From Lysobacter sp. 5GHs7-4 (GTDB lineage Bacteria > Pseudomonadota > Gammaproteobacteria > Xanthomonadales > Xanthomonadaceae), in NCBI RefSeq assembly GCF_021284765.1, contig NZ_CP089924.1, positions 248,001-312,000 on the forward strand: DNA of 64,000 nucleotides. The letters run 5' to 3'. The notes under the pieces were generated by a model. It was not told where the DNA came from, made no database searches, and saw nothing but the letters and a program-made list of their open reading frames with translations. This document shows positions 8,320 through 17,930 of the stretch, in pieces. Every line of letters starts with the position of its first letter. Position 1 is the stretch's first letter. A program made the position numbers and the translations under genes.

Positions 8320-9651
8320 CTAGACGGTCCGCCCGCGCCACACCCGCAAACCGCCATACACCAGCACCAACGCCGCCAGCGACACTCCGATCGCCGCCCA
8401 CTCCCGCAAGGTCATCGTCGCCAAGATCGCCACCATCGTCAGCACCGCGATCGCCGGTACCAGCGGGCCGGCCGGCAGTACGAACGGTTCGCCGCGTTCG
8501 CGCAGGTCGATGCGCTGCGCGCGCCACGCTGCGATGGAGACGGCGGCGAAGACCAGGCAGATGGCGCCGCCGGAGATCAGCGCCAGCGATTCGAAGCTGC
8601 CGGCCACGGCCAGCACGGCGCCGGCGGCGGCGTGGGTGAACAAGGCCAGGCGCGGCACTCGGTGGCGCGCGTCGACCTGGCCGTAGGCGTGCGGCAGGTA
8701 GCCGTCGCGGCCCAATGCGAACAGCAGGCGCGAGGACGCGAACAGGTTGCCCATCAGGAAGCCGGTCATCGAAATGCAGGCGGTGATCAGCAGCAGCGCG
8801 CGGCCCGGCGCCCAGATCGCGCCGGCGGCGTCGGCGATGGGTGCGCCGCTGTGGGCCAGCGTCGTGCCCAACGTGCCCTGGCAGACCACCTGCAGGCCGA
8901 TGTACAGCAGCACCACGATCGCGATCGCCGACAGCGTCGCGCGCGGTACATGACGCGAGGGGTCGCGCACCTCGCCGGTGGGCACCAGCGCGGTTTCCAT
9001 GCCCGAGTAGGCGAACACCACCAGCACCATCGCGCTGCCCATCGCGCTCCAGGAACCGATGCCGCCGAAGGCGACGTACTGCCAGTCCACGAACAGCAGG
9101 CCGACCGAAGCCAGCAGGAACAGCGGCGTGAGCTTCAAAGTCGCCAGCAGCACGATCATGCGCGCGCCCAGGCGCACGCCGAAGGCGTTGAGCGCGAACA
9201 GCGCCGCGTACACGCCCAGGATCAGCGATGCGCGCGGCAGTGTTTGCGCGAACCACGGCCAGGCCTGCGCGACTTGTCCTGCGAGCGCGGCGGCGACGCC
9301 GGCACTGGAGGCGCTGTTGCAGATCCACATCAGCGCGCCGGCGACGAAGCCGGCGAACGGGCCGTACGCCGCGCCGACATAGGTGTAGGGCCCACCGGTG
9401 GCGGCGGCGCGGCTGCCGACGGCGGAGAAGCACATCGCGATCGGCACGATCGCGATCGCGCCGGCGATGAAGGCCAGCGGCGCGGCGTAGGCCAGGCGCG
9501 AAGCCAGCAAGGCCGGCAGCATGAAGATGCCGGCGCCGACGATGATGTTGATGATCGAGGCGCCGAGCTGGAACGGCCCCAGCGCGCGCACCAGCGCGGC
9601 GTCGCCTTGCAGCGGTGCGGACCCGTCGGCGGGTGTGGCGGCTGGGTGCAT
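8320..9651 (-). CDS. APC-superfamily amino acid permease
   Basis: This integral membrane protein of about 443 residues has roughly twelve hydrophobic segments and the APC signature near the first helix (ASIINIIVGAGIFMLP). A G-rich TM3 region (TGGPYTYVGAAYGP) also fits basic/neutral amino-acid transporters. It probably imports an amino acid or polyamine by ion coupling; the substrate cannot be read from sequence. ATG 9651 was chosen because the upstream in-frame extension is Arg/Pro-rich and overlaps a palindromic repeat. GGGGACC precedes this ATG. The gene is monocistronic. Confidence 0.85.
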   Translation of the reverse strand: MHPAATPADGSAPLQGDAALVRALGPFQLGASIINIIVGAGIFMLPALLASRLAYAAPLAFIAGAIAIVPIAMCFSAVGSRAAATGGPYTYVGAAYGPFAGFVAGALMWICNSASSAGVAAALAGQVAQAWPWFAQTLPRASLILGVYAALFALNAFGVRLGARMIVLLATLKLTPLFLLASVGLLFVDWQYVAFGGIGSWSAMGSAMVLVVFAYSGMETALVPTGEVRDPSRHVPRATLSAIAIVVLLYIGLQVVCQGTLGTTLAHSGAPIADAAGAIWAPGRALLLITACISMTGFLMGNLFASSRLLFALGRDGYLPHAYGQVDARHRVPRLALFTHAAAGAVLAVAGSFESLALISGGAICLVFAAVSIAAWRAQRIDLRERGEPFVLPAGPLVPAIAVLTMVAILATMTLREWAAIGVSLAALVLVYGGLRVWRGRTV

Positions 9652-9722
9652 GGTCGGTCCCCGGGAGACTGCGTCGCAGCCTCGCATGGCCGACCCGCAA
9701 AGGCGAGGCCGGCGGCCCGGCG

Positions 9723-9813
9723 GCAGCCGCGGAGTAAGCCGCGATCCGCGTTCGACATGTATCGCCACGGCGCGATGCGTGACGACGTGGATCGCGACTT
9801 ACTCCGCGGCTGC
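9723..9813. repeat. Long imperfect palindrome (25-bp arms)
   Basis: The segments 9723-9747 and 9789-9813 are inverted copies matching at 24 of 25 positions, with 41 bases between them. The arms carry the GCGGAGTAAGCCGCGATCC motif, related to the repeat family seen elsewhere in the window. It sits between the permease start and the LysR stop, so it could form a large RNA hairpin in the permease leader or at the end of the LysR transcript. Confidence 0.8.
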
Positions 9814-9906
9814 GCGGGCGGGGGACGCGCACACCCTAGCCCCGCGCGCGCGGCACATAAATCCGGGGTTTCACTCAGACAATAGGCATGTATTTCGCGT
9901 TTTCGA

Positions 9907-10800
9907 TCACGCGCCCTTGCACATGAAGTCAACGAAGGCACGCAGCTTGGGCGCCAGTTGCCGGCGCGCCGGGTAGTACAGGTAGAAGCCGGGGAACGGC
10001 GGCGTGTACTCGGTGAGCACGGGCTCCAGCCGCCCGGCCGCCAGGTCCTGCGCGGCCACGGTCTCGAACAGCTGGGCCAGGCCCAGCCCGTCCGCCACCG
10101 GCTCCACGGCCAGGCTGCTGTCGTTGAAGATCAGCCGGCCGCGCACGTCGACCTCGAAATCGACGCCGTCGCGGGTGAATTCCCAGGGCAGCATGCGGCC
10201 GCTGCCGGGCAGGCGCTGACGGATGCAGTCGTGGCCGATCAGGTTCTCGGGCACGCGCGGCCGGCCGTGGCGCGCGAAGTAATCCGGGGAACCGACCACC
10301 AGCAGCCGCTGCGGGCCGCCCAGCGGCTGGGCGACCATGTCGCGCGCCAGGGTTTCGCCCAGGCGGATGCCGGCGTCGAATCCGCCCGCGACCAGGTCGG
10401 CCAGGGTGTCGTCGGCGAACAATTCCACCTGCACGTCGGGGTAGCGCGCCAGGAACTGCGGCAGCCGCGGCGCGATCAGGGTGCGCACGGCGATGCGGCC
10501 GGCGTTGATGCGCAGGCGTCCGGTGGGGCGGTCGCGCACCGCGTCCAGGTCGTCGAAGGCGGCGTCGATCTGCTCCAGGCCCGGCGTGACCTGGGCCAGG
10601 AAGCGCGCGCCGTGTTCGGTCAGGCCGACCCGGCGCGTGGTGCGGTTGAGCAGGCGCACGCCCAGGCGCTCCTCCAGGCCGCGTACGGTCTGCGACAGCG
10701 CCGACGGCGACACGTCCAGTTCGGCGGCGGCGCGGGTGAAGCTGCCGAGCCGGGCGACACGCGCGAAGGCGATCACGGCGGGTAGCGGGTGCGTGCTCAT
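9907..10800 (-). CDS. LysR-family transcriptional regulator
   Basis: This is a 297-residue LysR regulator. Residues 1-62 form the winged helix-turn-helix (FARVARLGSFTRAAAELDVS, SALSQTVRGLEERLG). The effector-binding domain runs from about residue 90 to the end. It belongs to the broad group that often controls a divergent oxidoreductase operon. Here the SDR/monooxygenase/aldo-keto reductase genes start 107 bases away on the other strand and are the likely targets. The co-inducer is unknown. Confidence 0.88.
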   Translation of the reverse strand: MSTHPLPAVIAFARVARLGSFTRAAAELDVSPSALSQTVRGLEERLGVRLLNRTTRRVGLTEHGARFLAQVTPGLEQIDAAFDDLDAVRDRPTGRLRINAGRIAVRTLIAPRLPQFLARYPDVQVELFADDTLADLVAGGFDAGIRLGETLARDMVAQPLGGPQRLLVVGSPDYFARHGRPRVPENLIGHDCIRQRLPGSGRMLPWEFTRDGVDFEVDVRGRLIFNDSSLAVEPVADGLGLAQLFETVAAQDLAAGRLEPVLTEYTPPFPGFYLYYPARRQLAPKLRAFVDFMCKGA

Positions 10801-10817
10801 TATGAAGTAGACCTTCA

Positions 10818-10827
10818 GAACCTGTTC
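10818..10827. promoter_or_regulatory. Possible operator in LysR/SDR divergent region
   Basis: A short inverted repeat, GAAC-CT-GTTC, lies 18-27 bases upstream of the LysR start, within the 107-base divergent promoter region. LysR regulators usually bind dyads containing T-N11-A in such positions. The arms are only four bases, so this is suggestive only. Confidence 0.25.
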
Positions 10828-10907
10828 GGATAATCCCTATTTTTCGCTTAGTCGGCCAGTCCTAGAGTCGCCTCCGTGGTGTCCCCCTACTTCCTCGGAG
10901 CAAGCGC

Positions 10908-11681
10908 ATGAACGCCCCCACCCCTGGTTTCGGACTGCAAGACAAGATCGTGCTGGTCACCGGCGCGTCCTCCGGCATCGGCGCCGCCAGCGCCCGCGCC
11001 TTCGCCCGCGAGGGCGCGATCGTGCTGGCGGCCGCGCGCCGCACCGACGAAGGCGAGGCCGTGGCCGCGGCGATCCGCGCCGAAGGCGGCCGCGCGCGCT
11101 TCCTGCCCGCCGACGTGACCCGCGAGGACGACATCCGCCGCCTGGTCGATACCGCCGTGGCCGACTACGGCCGGCTCGACGTGGCCTTCAACAACGCCGG
11201 CACCGACGGCCGCTTCGCGCCGTTCCTGGAGCAGGACGCGGCCAACTACGAGTTGGTGATGAACACCAACGTGCGCAGCGTGCTGTGGAGCATGCAGCAC
11301 CAGATCGCGGCGATGCTGAAGACCGGCGGCGGCGCGATCGTCAACAACGCCTCGATCGGCGCGCTGATCGGGTTCCAGAACGCGGCCGTCTACATCGCCA
11401 GCAAGCACGCGGTGATGGGCCTGACCAAGACCGCGGCGCTGGAGTACTTCCCGCACGGCATCCGCATCAACGCGGTGCTGCCGGGCATCATCGACACCCC
11501 GTTCCAGGACCGCGTCTGGGGCGACGAGGCCAGCAAGCAGGCGTTCGCGCGTTCCACCATCGCCGGCCGCAGCGGCACCGCCGACGAGGTCGCCGGGGCG
11601 GCGTTGTTCCTGGCCTCGCCGCACGCCAGCTTCTTCAGCGGCCAGGGCCTGGTCATGGACGGCGGCTATGTCGCCCAGTGA
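10908..11681 (+). CDS. Short-chain dehydrogenase/reductase (SDR)
   Basis: This 257-residue classical SDR shows cofactor motif TGASSGIG (residues 19-26), NNAG, catalytic Ser in NNASIGA and YIASK with Tyr and Lys of the active site. [10 protein letters not shown] near the C-terminus is typical. The Arg residues in AAARRT after the second strand suggest NADP(H), though that is not decisive. It is the first gene of an operon with a small monooxygenase (14-base overlap) and an aldo-keto reductase, divergent from a LysR gene. This gene set often deals with reactive carbonyls or quinones; the substrate is unknown. Confidence 0.9.
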   Translation: MNAPTPGFGLQDKIVLVTGASSGIGAASARAFAREGAIVLAAARRTDEGEAVAAAIRAEGGRARFLPADVTREDDIRRLVDTAVADYGRLDVAFNNAGTDGRFAPFLEQDAANYELVMNTNVRSVLWSMQHQIAAMLKTGGGAIVNNASIGALIGFQNAAVYIASKHAVMGLTKTAALEYFPHGIRINAVLPGIIDTPFQDRVWGDEASKQAFARSTIAGRSGTADEVAGAALFLASPHASFFSGQGLVMDGGYVAQ

Positions 11682-12003
11682 CGCGCACGCCACGGTGGGC
11701 GACGAAGCCTTGGTCCTGATCGCCGAACTGCAGGCCAAGCCGGGTTTGGGCGACACCCTGCAGCGCGAACTGCAGGCCTTGGTCGCGGCGACCCTGACCG
11801 AACCCGGCTGCCTCGGCCTCGCCCTGCATCGCTCCAGCGACGATCCGGATCTGCTGCTGATCTACGAGCGCTGGCGGTCGCGCGCCGCGCTGGCGACGCA
11901 CGTGGACCTGCCGCACACGCGCGACTTCTTCGCGCGGTCGCCGCAGTGGCTGGCCGCCGAAGTGCGGCTGCGCCGCTTCGGCCTGCAACTGCCGGCCGCT
12001 TAA
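11668..12003 (+). CDS. Antibiotic biosynthesis monooxygenase (ABM) domain protein
   Basis: This 111-residue protein has the ferredoxin-like ABM fold: [12 protein letters not shown], then [12 protein letters not shown], then [17 protein letters not shown]. Similar proteins (YgiN type) act on quinols, and others on polyketide intermediates, without cofactors. Its ATG lies inside the end of the SDR gene (14-base overlap, different frame), so translation is probably coupled. Expression with an SDR and an aldo-keto reductase suggests a joint role in quinone or carbonyl turnover, which is inference. Confidence 0.8.
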   Translation: MSPSDAHATVGDEALVLIAELQAKPGLGDTLQRELQALVAATLTEPGCLGLALHRSSDDPDLLLIYERWRSRAALATHVDLPHTRDFFARSPQWLAAEVRLRRFGLQLPAA

Positions 12004-12041
12004 CACCCTTAGTTTCATCCTTCCCCCAAAGGAGATCACCG

Positions 12042-13034
<993 letters not shown>

Positions 13035-13048
13035 TGGTGTCGCGGGTA

Positions 13049-13712
13049 GGAGCGGCGTGAGCCACGACTGGTATGTCTCGGCGTGTGGTGGGTTGCGCGG
13101 CCGTTCGTATTTTCGCGGTCGCAGCTCACGCAGCCCCTACAGGGAGGTAGGGAGGTTTCGTGGCGCCTGCCTTCTGTGGGAGCGGCGTGAACCGCGATCG
13201 GATGCCGGTGTAGCGCCATGAGCTGGGGTAATCGCGACTTACGTCGCTCCCACAGAAAGCGGGGCGGGCAGTCTGAAGCGGTCATCCCTTGCTTTGGGGT
13301 AGGGGCGGCGTGAGCCGCGACCGGGATGCACGGCCTACGGCGTGGCGCGACCGCTCGCATTGTCGCGGTCGCAGCTTACGCAGCGCCTACAGGGAGGTAG
13401 GGAGGTTTCGTGGCGCCTGCCTTCTGTGGGAGCGGCGTGAACCGCGATCGGATGCCGGTGTAGCGCCATGAGCTGGGGTAATCGCGACTTACGTCGCTCC
13501 CACAGCATGCGGGGTGCAGGCGATCTGAAGCGTCGCGTGCTTGCTTTGGGGTAGGAGCGGCGTGAGCCGCGACCGGGATGCACGGCCTATGGCGTGGCGC
13601 GACCGCTCGGATTGTCGCGGTCGCAGCTTACGCAGCTCCTACAGGGAGGGAGGTTTCGTGGCGCCTGCCTTCTGTGGGAGCGGCGTGAGCCGCGATCGGA
13701 TGCCGGTGTGGC
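13049..13712. repeat. Compound palindromic repeat array, ~250-bp tandem unit
   Basis: This 660-base gene-free stretch consists of GGAGCGGCGTGAGCCGCGA-type palindromes in alternating orientation. A compound unit starting AGGGAGGTAGGGAGGTTTCG occurs at 13141 and 13391 (offset exactly 250), and a partial, slightly deleted copy starts at about 13643. Each unit holds two hairpins with different arms: TGTGGGAGC/GCTCCCACA and GTAGGAGC/GCTCCTAC. Open frames inside are repeat artefacts. It fills the gap between the aldo-keto reductase stop and the end of the TonB receptor gene. Confidence 0.9.
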
Positions 13713-13721
13713 GTCACCACC

Positions 13722-15842
13722 TCACCACTGGTACCGCACCGTCGCCGTGACCGTGCGCGGATAGCCGTAATAGCACCACAGCGCGCTGTTGCAAGCGCTG
13801 ACGTACTCCTTGCCGAACAGATTGCTGGCATTGAGCTGGAAACGCCACTGGTCGTAGTCGTAGTGCACCGTGGCGTCGAACAAGGTGTAGGACGGCGTCT
13901 TCCATTGGTTGTAGAGATCGCCGTAATGGTCGCCGACGTAACGCACGCCGCCGCCCACGCCCAAACCCGACAGCGTGCCGTAGGCGAGCGTGTAATCCGC
14001 GCCCAGCGAAGCCGAATGCCGCGGCTGCAGCGCCACCTGCTTGCCGATCGAGGCCGCGTCGGTGCTGCGGGTGATCTCGGCGTCGGTGTAGCTGTAGGCG
14101 CCGTACAGGCTGAGGCCGCCGCGCAGGTTCCAGCGCCCTTCCAGCTCCAGGCCGCGCACGCGGGTTTCGCCCTGCTGCACCGAGAACAGGGTGTGGTTCG
14201 GATCGACGCTGAGGCTGTTCTTCTGATCGATCTGGTACACGGCCAGCGTCGCCAGGCCGCGGCCCGTGACCGGCTGGTACTTCAGGCCGGCCTCGACCTG
14301 CTCGCCGGTGGTGGGCTTGAACGCGCGGCCGAAGAAGTCGGCGCCGACCGTGGGCTGGAACGACTGCGAATACGCCAGGTACGGCGCGAGGCCGGACTCG
14401 AACACGTAGTTCACGCCCAGCCGGCCGGAGAATCGGCGATCGTCCTGGCGCGTGCGCGCGACCGGATTGGCGATGAGGTTGTCGGTGCGCGTGCGCACCC
14501 AGTCCTGGCGCCCGGCGGCGGTGATCACCCAGCCGCCGTAGCGGATCTGGTCCTGCACGTACACGCCCAGCTGCTGCTGCACCTTGTCCTCGTGCGAGGT
14601 GTAGGCCGGCACCACGATGGGCGCGCCGTACACCGGATCGAACACGTCCAGCGGCGGCGCGCCGAACGCGAACGCCGAGGCGTAGTCGCTTTGCAGACGG
14701 CGGTAATCGACGCCGGCCAGCACGGTGTGGTTCCAACGCCCGGTGTCGAAACCCAATTGCAGGTTGTTGTCGACGGCGAGCGATTGGGAGTGCTCCTCCA
14801 GCGGGAACAGGTAACGCGTCAGCGTGCGCAGATCGCCCTGCAGGCCGAAGCTGCCGACACCGGCGTCGTGGTCCACGTCGACCTGGGTGTAGCGCAGGTT
14901 CTGACGGAATTCGACGCCGCCGTCGAAGCGGTGCGCGAACTCGTAACCGGCCGACTTCATGGTCTTCAGATAATCGTTCCAGCCCGGGTCGCCGGTGAAA
15001 CGGTGCATCGGAATCTTGCCGTTGGGGTTGGGCAGCAGCGTGCCCGCCGCCGGCAGGAAGCCGCCGCCCTGCGCGGTATCGGCCTTCTGCCAACGCGCCA
15101 GCAAGGTCAGCGAAGTCGCATCGCTGGGCTTCCAGGTCAATGCCGGCGCGAAGTAGTAGCGATCGTCCTGAACGTAATCGACGACGTTGTCGCTGTTGCG
15201 GGCCAGGCCGGTCAGTCGATAGAACAGCGTGCCGCTGTCGCCCAACGGGCCGCCGAAGTCGAACGCGGCCTGGCGCAGGCCGTAGTTGCCGACCTGCAGC
15301 TCGATCTCGCGCAGCGCCTGTTCGGTCGGGCGCTTGCTGACCAGGTTGACCAGGCCGCCGGGCGGCATCGCGCCGTAGGACACCGAGGTCGGCCCCTTGA
15401 GCACGTCCAGCCGCTCCAGGCCGTAGGGCTCGATGCGGGTGGCGCCGGTCCAGACGCCGTCGGTCAGGGCCAGGCCGTCCATGTAGCGCGCCGGGCTGAA
15501 ACCGCGCACCAGCAACCAGTCGCTGCGCGTGTCCTGGCCATAACCGCCGCCCTGCGCGCCGGCCACGTACCACACCGCTTCCTCCACGCCTTGGATGCCG
15601 CGGTCGCGCATCTGCTGGGCGGTGATCACCGAGATCGACTGCGGCGCCTCGATCAGCGGCGTGTCGGTCTTGGTCGCGGTCTGGCTGCGCTTGGCGATCG
15701 GCGCGCGCACTTCGACGCTGTCCAGGTCGGTGGCGGCATCGGGTTCGGCCGCGAACGCCGACATCGGCAGGATCAACAGGCCGGCCAGCGCACAGCGCAC
15801 GGCCCTGGCGGTGGCGCGGACGGGAATCGGGAACGACGGCAT
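13722..15842 (-). CDS. TonB-dependent siderophore receptor
   Basis: This is an outer-membrane receptor of about 706 residues. The signal peptide ends PMSAFAAEP. The plug domain (about residues 45-150) includes PQSISVITAQQMRD and LDVLKGPTSVSYG. A 22-strand barrel closes with TATVRYQW (terminal aromatic residue). The sequence type fits ferric hydroxamate/ferrichrome-like receptors; the actual siderophore is unknown. ATG 15842 is preferred over an earlier ATG (15908) because it gives a normal signal peptide. A Fur-box-like site lies 64 bases upstream, so iron repression is likely. No TonB/ExbB or transporter genes adjoin it. Confidence 0.92.
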   Translation of the reverse strand: MPSFPIPVRATARAVRCALAGLLILPMSAFAAEPDAATDLDSVEVRAPIAKRSQTATKTDTPLIEAPQSISVITAQQMRDRGIQGVEEAVWYVAGAQGGGYGQDTRSDWLLVRGFSPARYMDGLALTDGVWTGATRIEPYGLERLDVLKGPTSVSYGAMPPGGLVNLVSKRPTEQALREIELQVGNYGLRQAAFDFGGPLGDSGTLFYRLTGLARNSDNVVDYVQDDRYYFAPALTWKPSDATSLTLLARWQKADTAQGGGFLPAAGTLLPNPNGKIPMHRFTGDPGWNDYLKTMKSAGYEFAHRFDGGVEFRQNLRYTQVDVDHDAGVGSFGLQGDLRTLTRYLFPLEEHSQSLAVDNNLQLGFDTGRWNHTVLAGVDYRRLQSDYASAFAFGAPPLDVFDPVYGAPIVVPAYTSHEDKVQQQLGVYVQDQIRYGGWVITAAGRQDWVRTRTDNLIANPVARTRQDDRRFSGRLGVNYVFESGLAPYLAYSQSFQPTVGADFFGRAFKPTTGEQVEAGLKYQPVTGRGLATLAVYQIDQKNSLSVDPNHTLFSVQQGETRVRGLELEGRWNLRGGLSLYGAYSYTDAEITRSTDAASIGKQVALQPRHSASLGADYTLAYGTLSGLGVGGGVRYVGDHYGDLYNQWKTPSYTLFDATVHYDYDQWRFQLNASNLFGKEYVSACNSALWCYYGYPRTVTATVRYQW

Positions 15843-15905
15843 CGGGGTCTCGGGCAGGGGCGGGCGTGGTCCATGGGCAGCGCATCCGGGCGCGGGACGT
15901 TCATG

Positions 15906-15924
15906 CAAACAATAATCATTCTCA
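15906..15924 (-). promoter_or_regulatory. Fur box upstream of the TonB receptor gene
   Basis: The 19 bases match the Fur consensus GATAATGATAATCATTATC at 14 positions, and one half (ATAATCATTCTC) matches at 11 of 12. The site is 64 bases upstream of the chosen receptor start, in an AT-rich island within a GC-rich region. Iron-loaded Fur would repress the receptor gene. Confidence 0.7.
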
Positions 15925-16051
15925 TCTTAATGGCTGGCCGCCGGAGCGCGCAAACCCATGCCGGTCGGTGCGGTCGTCATCACCCATCGTGCGCCGGCCT
16001 GCGCCTCGCGTGGTCTAGCATCGGGCTCTCGACTCCGACGCCCCTACCCGC

Positions 16052-17362
16052 ATGCGCCTGCCCAGCCTTCTGATCGCCAGCACCCTGTTCGCCACCGGCG
16101 CCGCCGCCGCCCAGAGCGCGCCCTCGCCCGATCTGGACCGCGCGGCGCAAGCCGTGAAGGCCGAGGTGGTGGCCTGGCGGCGCGACCTGCATCAGCACCC
16201 GGAGCTGGGCAACCACGAAGTGCGCACCGCCAAGCTGATCGCCGACCAGCTGCGCCGGATCGGGCTGGAACCCAAGACCGGCATCGCCCACACCGGCGTG
16301 GTGGCGGTGCTCAAGGGCGGGCGACCGGGCCCGCGCATCGCGATCCGCGCCGACATGGACGCCCTGCCCGTCACCGAGCCGGCCGGGCTGCCGTTCGCGT
16401 CCAAGGTCAGCACCACGTACCGCGGTCAGCCGGTCGGGGTGATGCACGCCTGCGGCCACGACGCGCACGTGGCGATCTTGCTGGGCGTGGCCACGGCGCT
16501 GGCGGCGCGCAAGGCGGAGCTGCCGGGCGAGGTGATGTTCGTGTTCCAGCCGTCCGAGGAGGGTCCGCCCAACCCCGGCGAGCCCTTCGGCGCGGCGCTG
16601 ATGCTGGAACAGGGCGTGTTCCGCGACTTCAAGCCCGAGGCGGTGTTCGGCCTGCACGTATGGGCCGGCCTGCCGGTGGGCCGCATCGGCGTGCGCGCGG
16701 GTCCGTCGCTGGCCAGCGCCGACGAGTGGAGCCTGACCGTGCGCGGCAAGCAGACCCACGGCTCGCGGCCCTGGGACGGCGTCGATCCGATCACCGTCGG
16801 CGCGCAGATTCTGCTGGCTTCGCAGAGCATGATCGCGCGCCAGATCAACATCGCCGCGACGCCGGTGGTGCTGACCGCGGGCCAGTTCAACAGCGGCGTG
16901 CGCTTCAACATCATTCCCGACGAGGCCAAGCTGGTCGGCACGTTGCGCACCTTCGACGCGGGCGTGCGCGAAGACGTGATCGCGCGCTTGCGCCGCACCG
17001 CCGAAGACCTGGCGCATGCCAGCGGCGCCAGCGCCGAGCTGCAGGTGGTCAACAACGCGCCGGCCACGATCAACGATCTGGCGCTGACCCAGCGCGTGCG
17101 GCCGTCGCTGCAGCGCGCGGTCGGTGCGGACCAGGTGGTGGAGATGCCGATGGTGACGGTGGCGGAAGATTTCTCGCAGTTCGCCAACACCGTGCCGGGC
17201 GTGTATTTCTTCGTCGGCTCCACCGCGCAGGGCATCGATCCGGCCCAGGCGCCGATCAACCACTCGCCGCAGTTCATGCTCGACGAGGGCGCCTTGGACG
17301 TGGGCACGCGGGCGATGCTGCAGTTGGCCTGGGACTATTTGAGCGCGCCGCCGCAAGGGTGA
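16052..17362 (+). CDS. Exported M20 family metallo-amidohydrolase (first of a tandem pair)
   Basis: This 436-residue protein has a signal peptide (LLIASTLFATGAAAA) and an M20D/HipO-like hydrolase fold. Zinc-site motifs are present: HACGHDAH (residues 132-139), the catalytic Glu pair in PSEEGP, GLHVW and C-terminal NHSPQF. Family members cleave N-acyl or N-carbamoyl amino acids, or aminoacyl conjugates, in the periplasm. The substrate is unknown. A second, similar gene follows after a 570-base repeat-filled gap. It is divergent from the TonB receptor gene, so their promoters share the 209 bases between them. Confidence 0.88.
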   Translation: MRLPSLLIASTLFATGAAAAQSAPSPDLDRAAQAVKAEVVAWRRDLHQHPELGNHEVRTAKLIADQLRRIGLEPKTGIAHTGVVAVLKGGRPGPRIAIRADMDALPVTEPAGLPFASKVSTTYRGQPVGVMHACGHDAHVAILLGVATALAARKAELPGEVMFVFQPSEEGPPNPGEPFGAALMLEQGVFRDFKPEAVFGLHVWAGLPVGRIGVRAGPSLASADEWSLTVRGKQTHGSRPWDGVDPITVGAQILLASQSMIARQINIAATPVVLTAGQFNSGVRFNIIPDEAKLVGTLRTFDAGVREDVIARLRRTAEDLAHASGASAELQVVNNAPATINDLALTQRVRPSLQRAVGADQVVEMPMVTVAEDFSQFANTVPGVYFFVGSTAQGIDPAQAPINHSPQFMLDEGALDVGTRAMLQLAWDYLSAPPQG

Positions 17363-17380
17363 GCCGCGGTCTTTCCCTGT

Positions 17381-17798
17381 AGGAGCGCTGTTGATTTCTG
17401 TGGGAGCGACGTGAGTCGCGATTGCGCAAGTTCGGGCTGCGACGCCGGCTGCCGATCGCGGCTCACGCCGCTCCCACAGAGAGCGGAGCACGCGGCTCTT
17501 GGGCGACGCCTTGCTTTGGGGTAGGAGCGGCGTGAGCCGCGGCCACGCGAATGCGAGCCGCGGCGAAACGATGGCCTTTCACGTTGCGCCGTCGTCGTGG
17601 TTTCGCGGTCGCAGCTCCTACAGGGGGCCAGCGGAGCGCTGTTGATTTCTGTGGGAGCGACGTGAGTCGCGATTGCGCAAGTTCGGGCTGCGACGCCGGC
17701 TGCCGATCGCGGCTCACGCCGCTCCCACAGAGAGCGGAGCGCGCGGCTCTTGGGCGACGCCTTGCTTTGGGGTAGGAGCGGCGTGAGCCGCGACCGCG
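17381..17798. repeat. Compound palindromic repeat array between M20 paralogs
   Basis: The gap of 568 bases between the two M20 genes is mostly GGAGCG-type palindromes. A compound unit starting GGAGCGCTGTTGATTTCTG is present at 17382 and again at 17633 (offset 251). Each copy includes GGGAGCGACGTGAGTCGCG followed by its partner GCGGCTCACGCCGCTCCC, then a GGTAGGAGCGGCGTGAGCCG element. The unit differs in sequence from the array at 13049 but has nearly the same period. Confidence 0.88.
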
Positions 17799-17930
17799 TC
17801 AGCGCGATCAACGGCGCAGGCCCGCGCCCCGCCTCACCAAAACCCGCATCCGCCCCCAATCGACCAAGGTCGCGCAGCTCCATGGACGGTGCTTGGGCTA
17901 GCATCGGGGCTTTCCTGCCGGAGTCCGTCG

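Noticed and set aside
13289..13583. Short open frames within the 13-kb repeat array that encode similar peptides
   Set aside because: Their similarity comes from the tandem repeat units. They start and stop within palindromes and have no translation signals.
13049..13712. CRISPR array
   Set aside because: Repeats are palindromic, of mixed orientation and 250-bp period, with no short unique spacers and no cas genes in the window.
13863..16073. 736-codon open frame on the plus strand opposite the TonB receptor gene
   Set aside because: Mirror-strand artefact of the receptor gene, with repetitive Ala/Gly/Val/Arg content and no start signal. The receptor protein on the minus strand has clear motifs.
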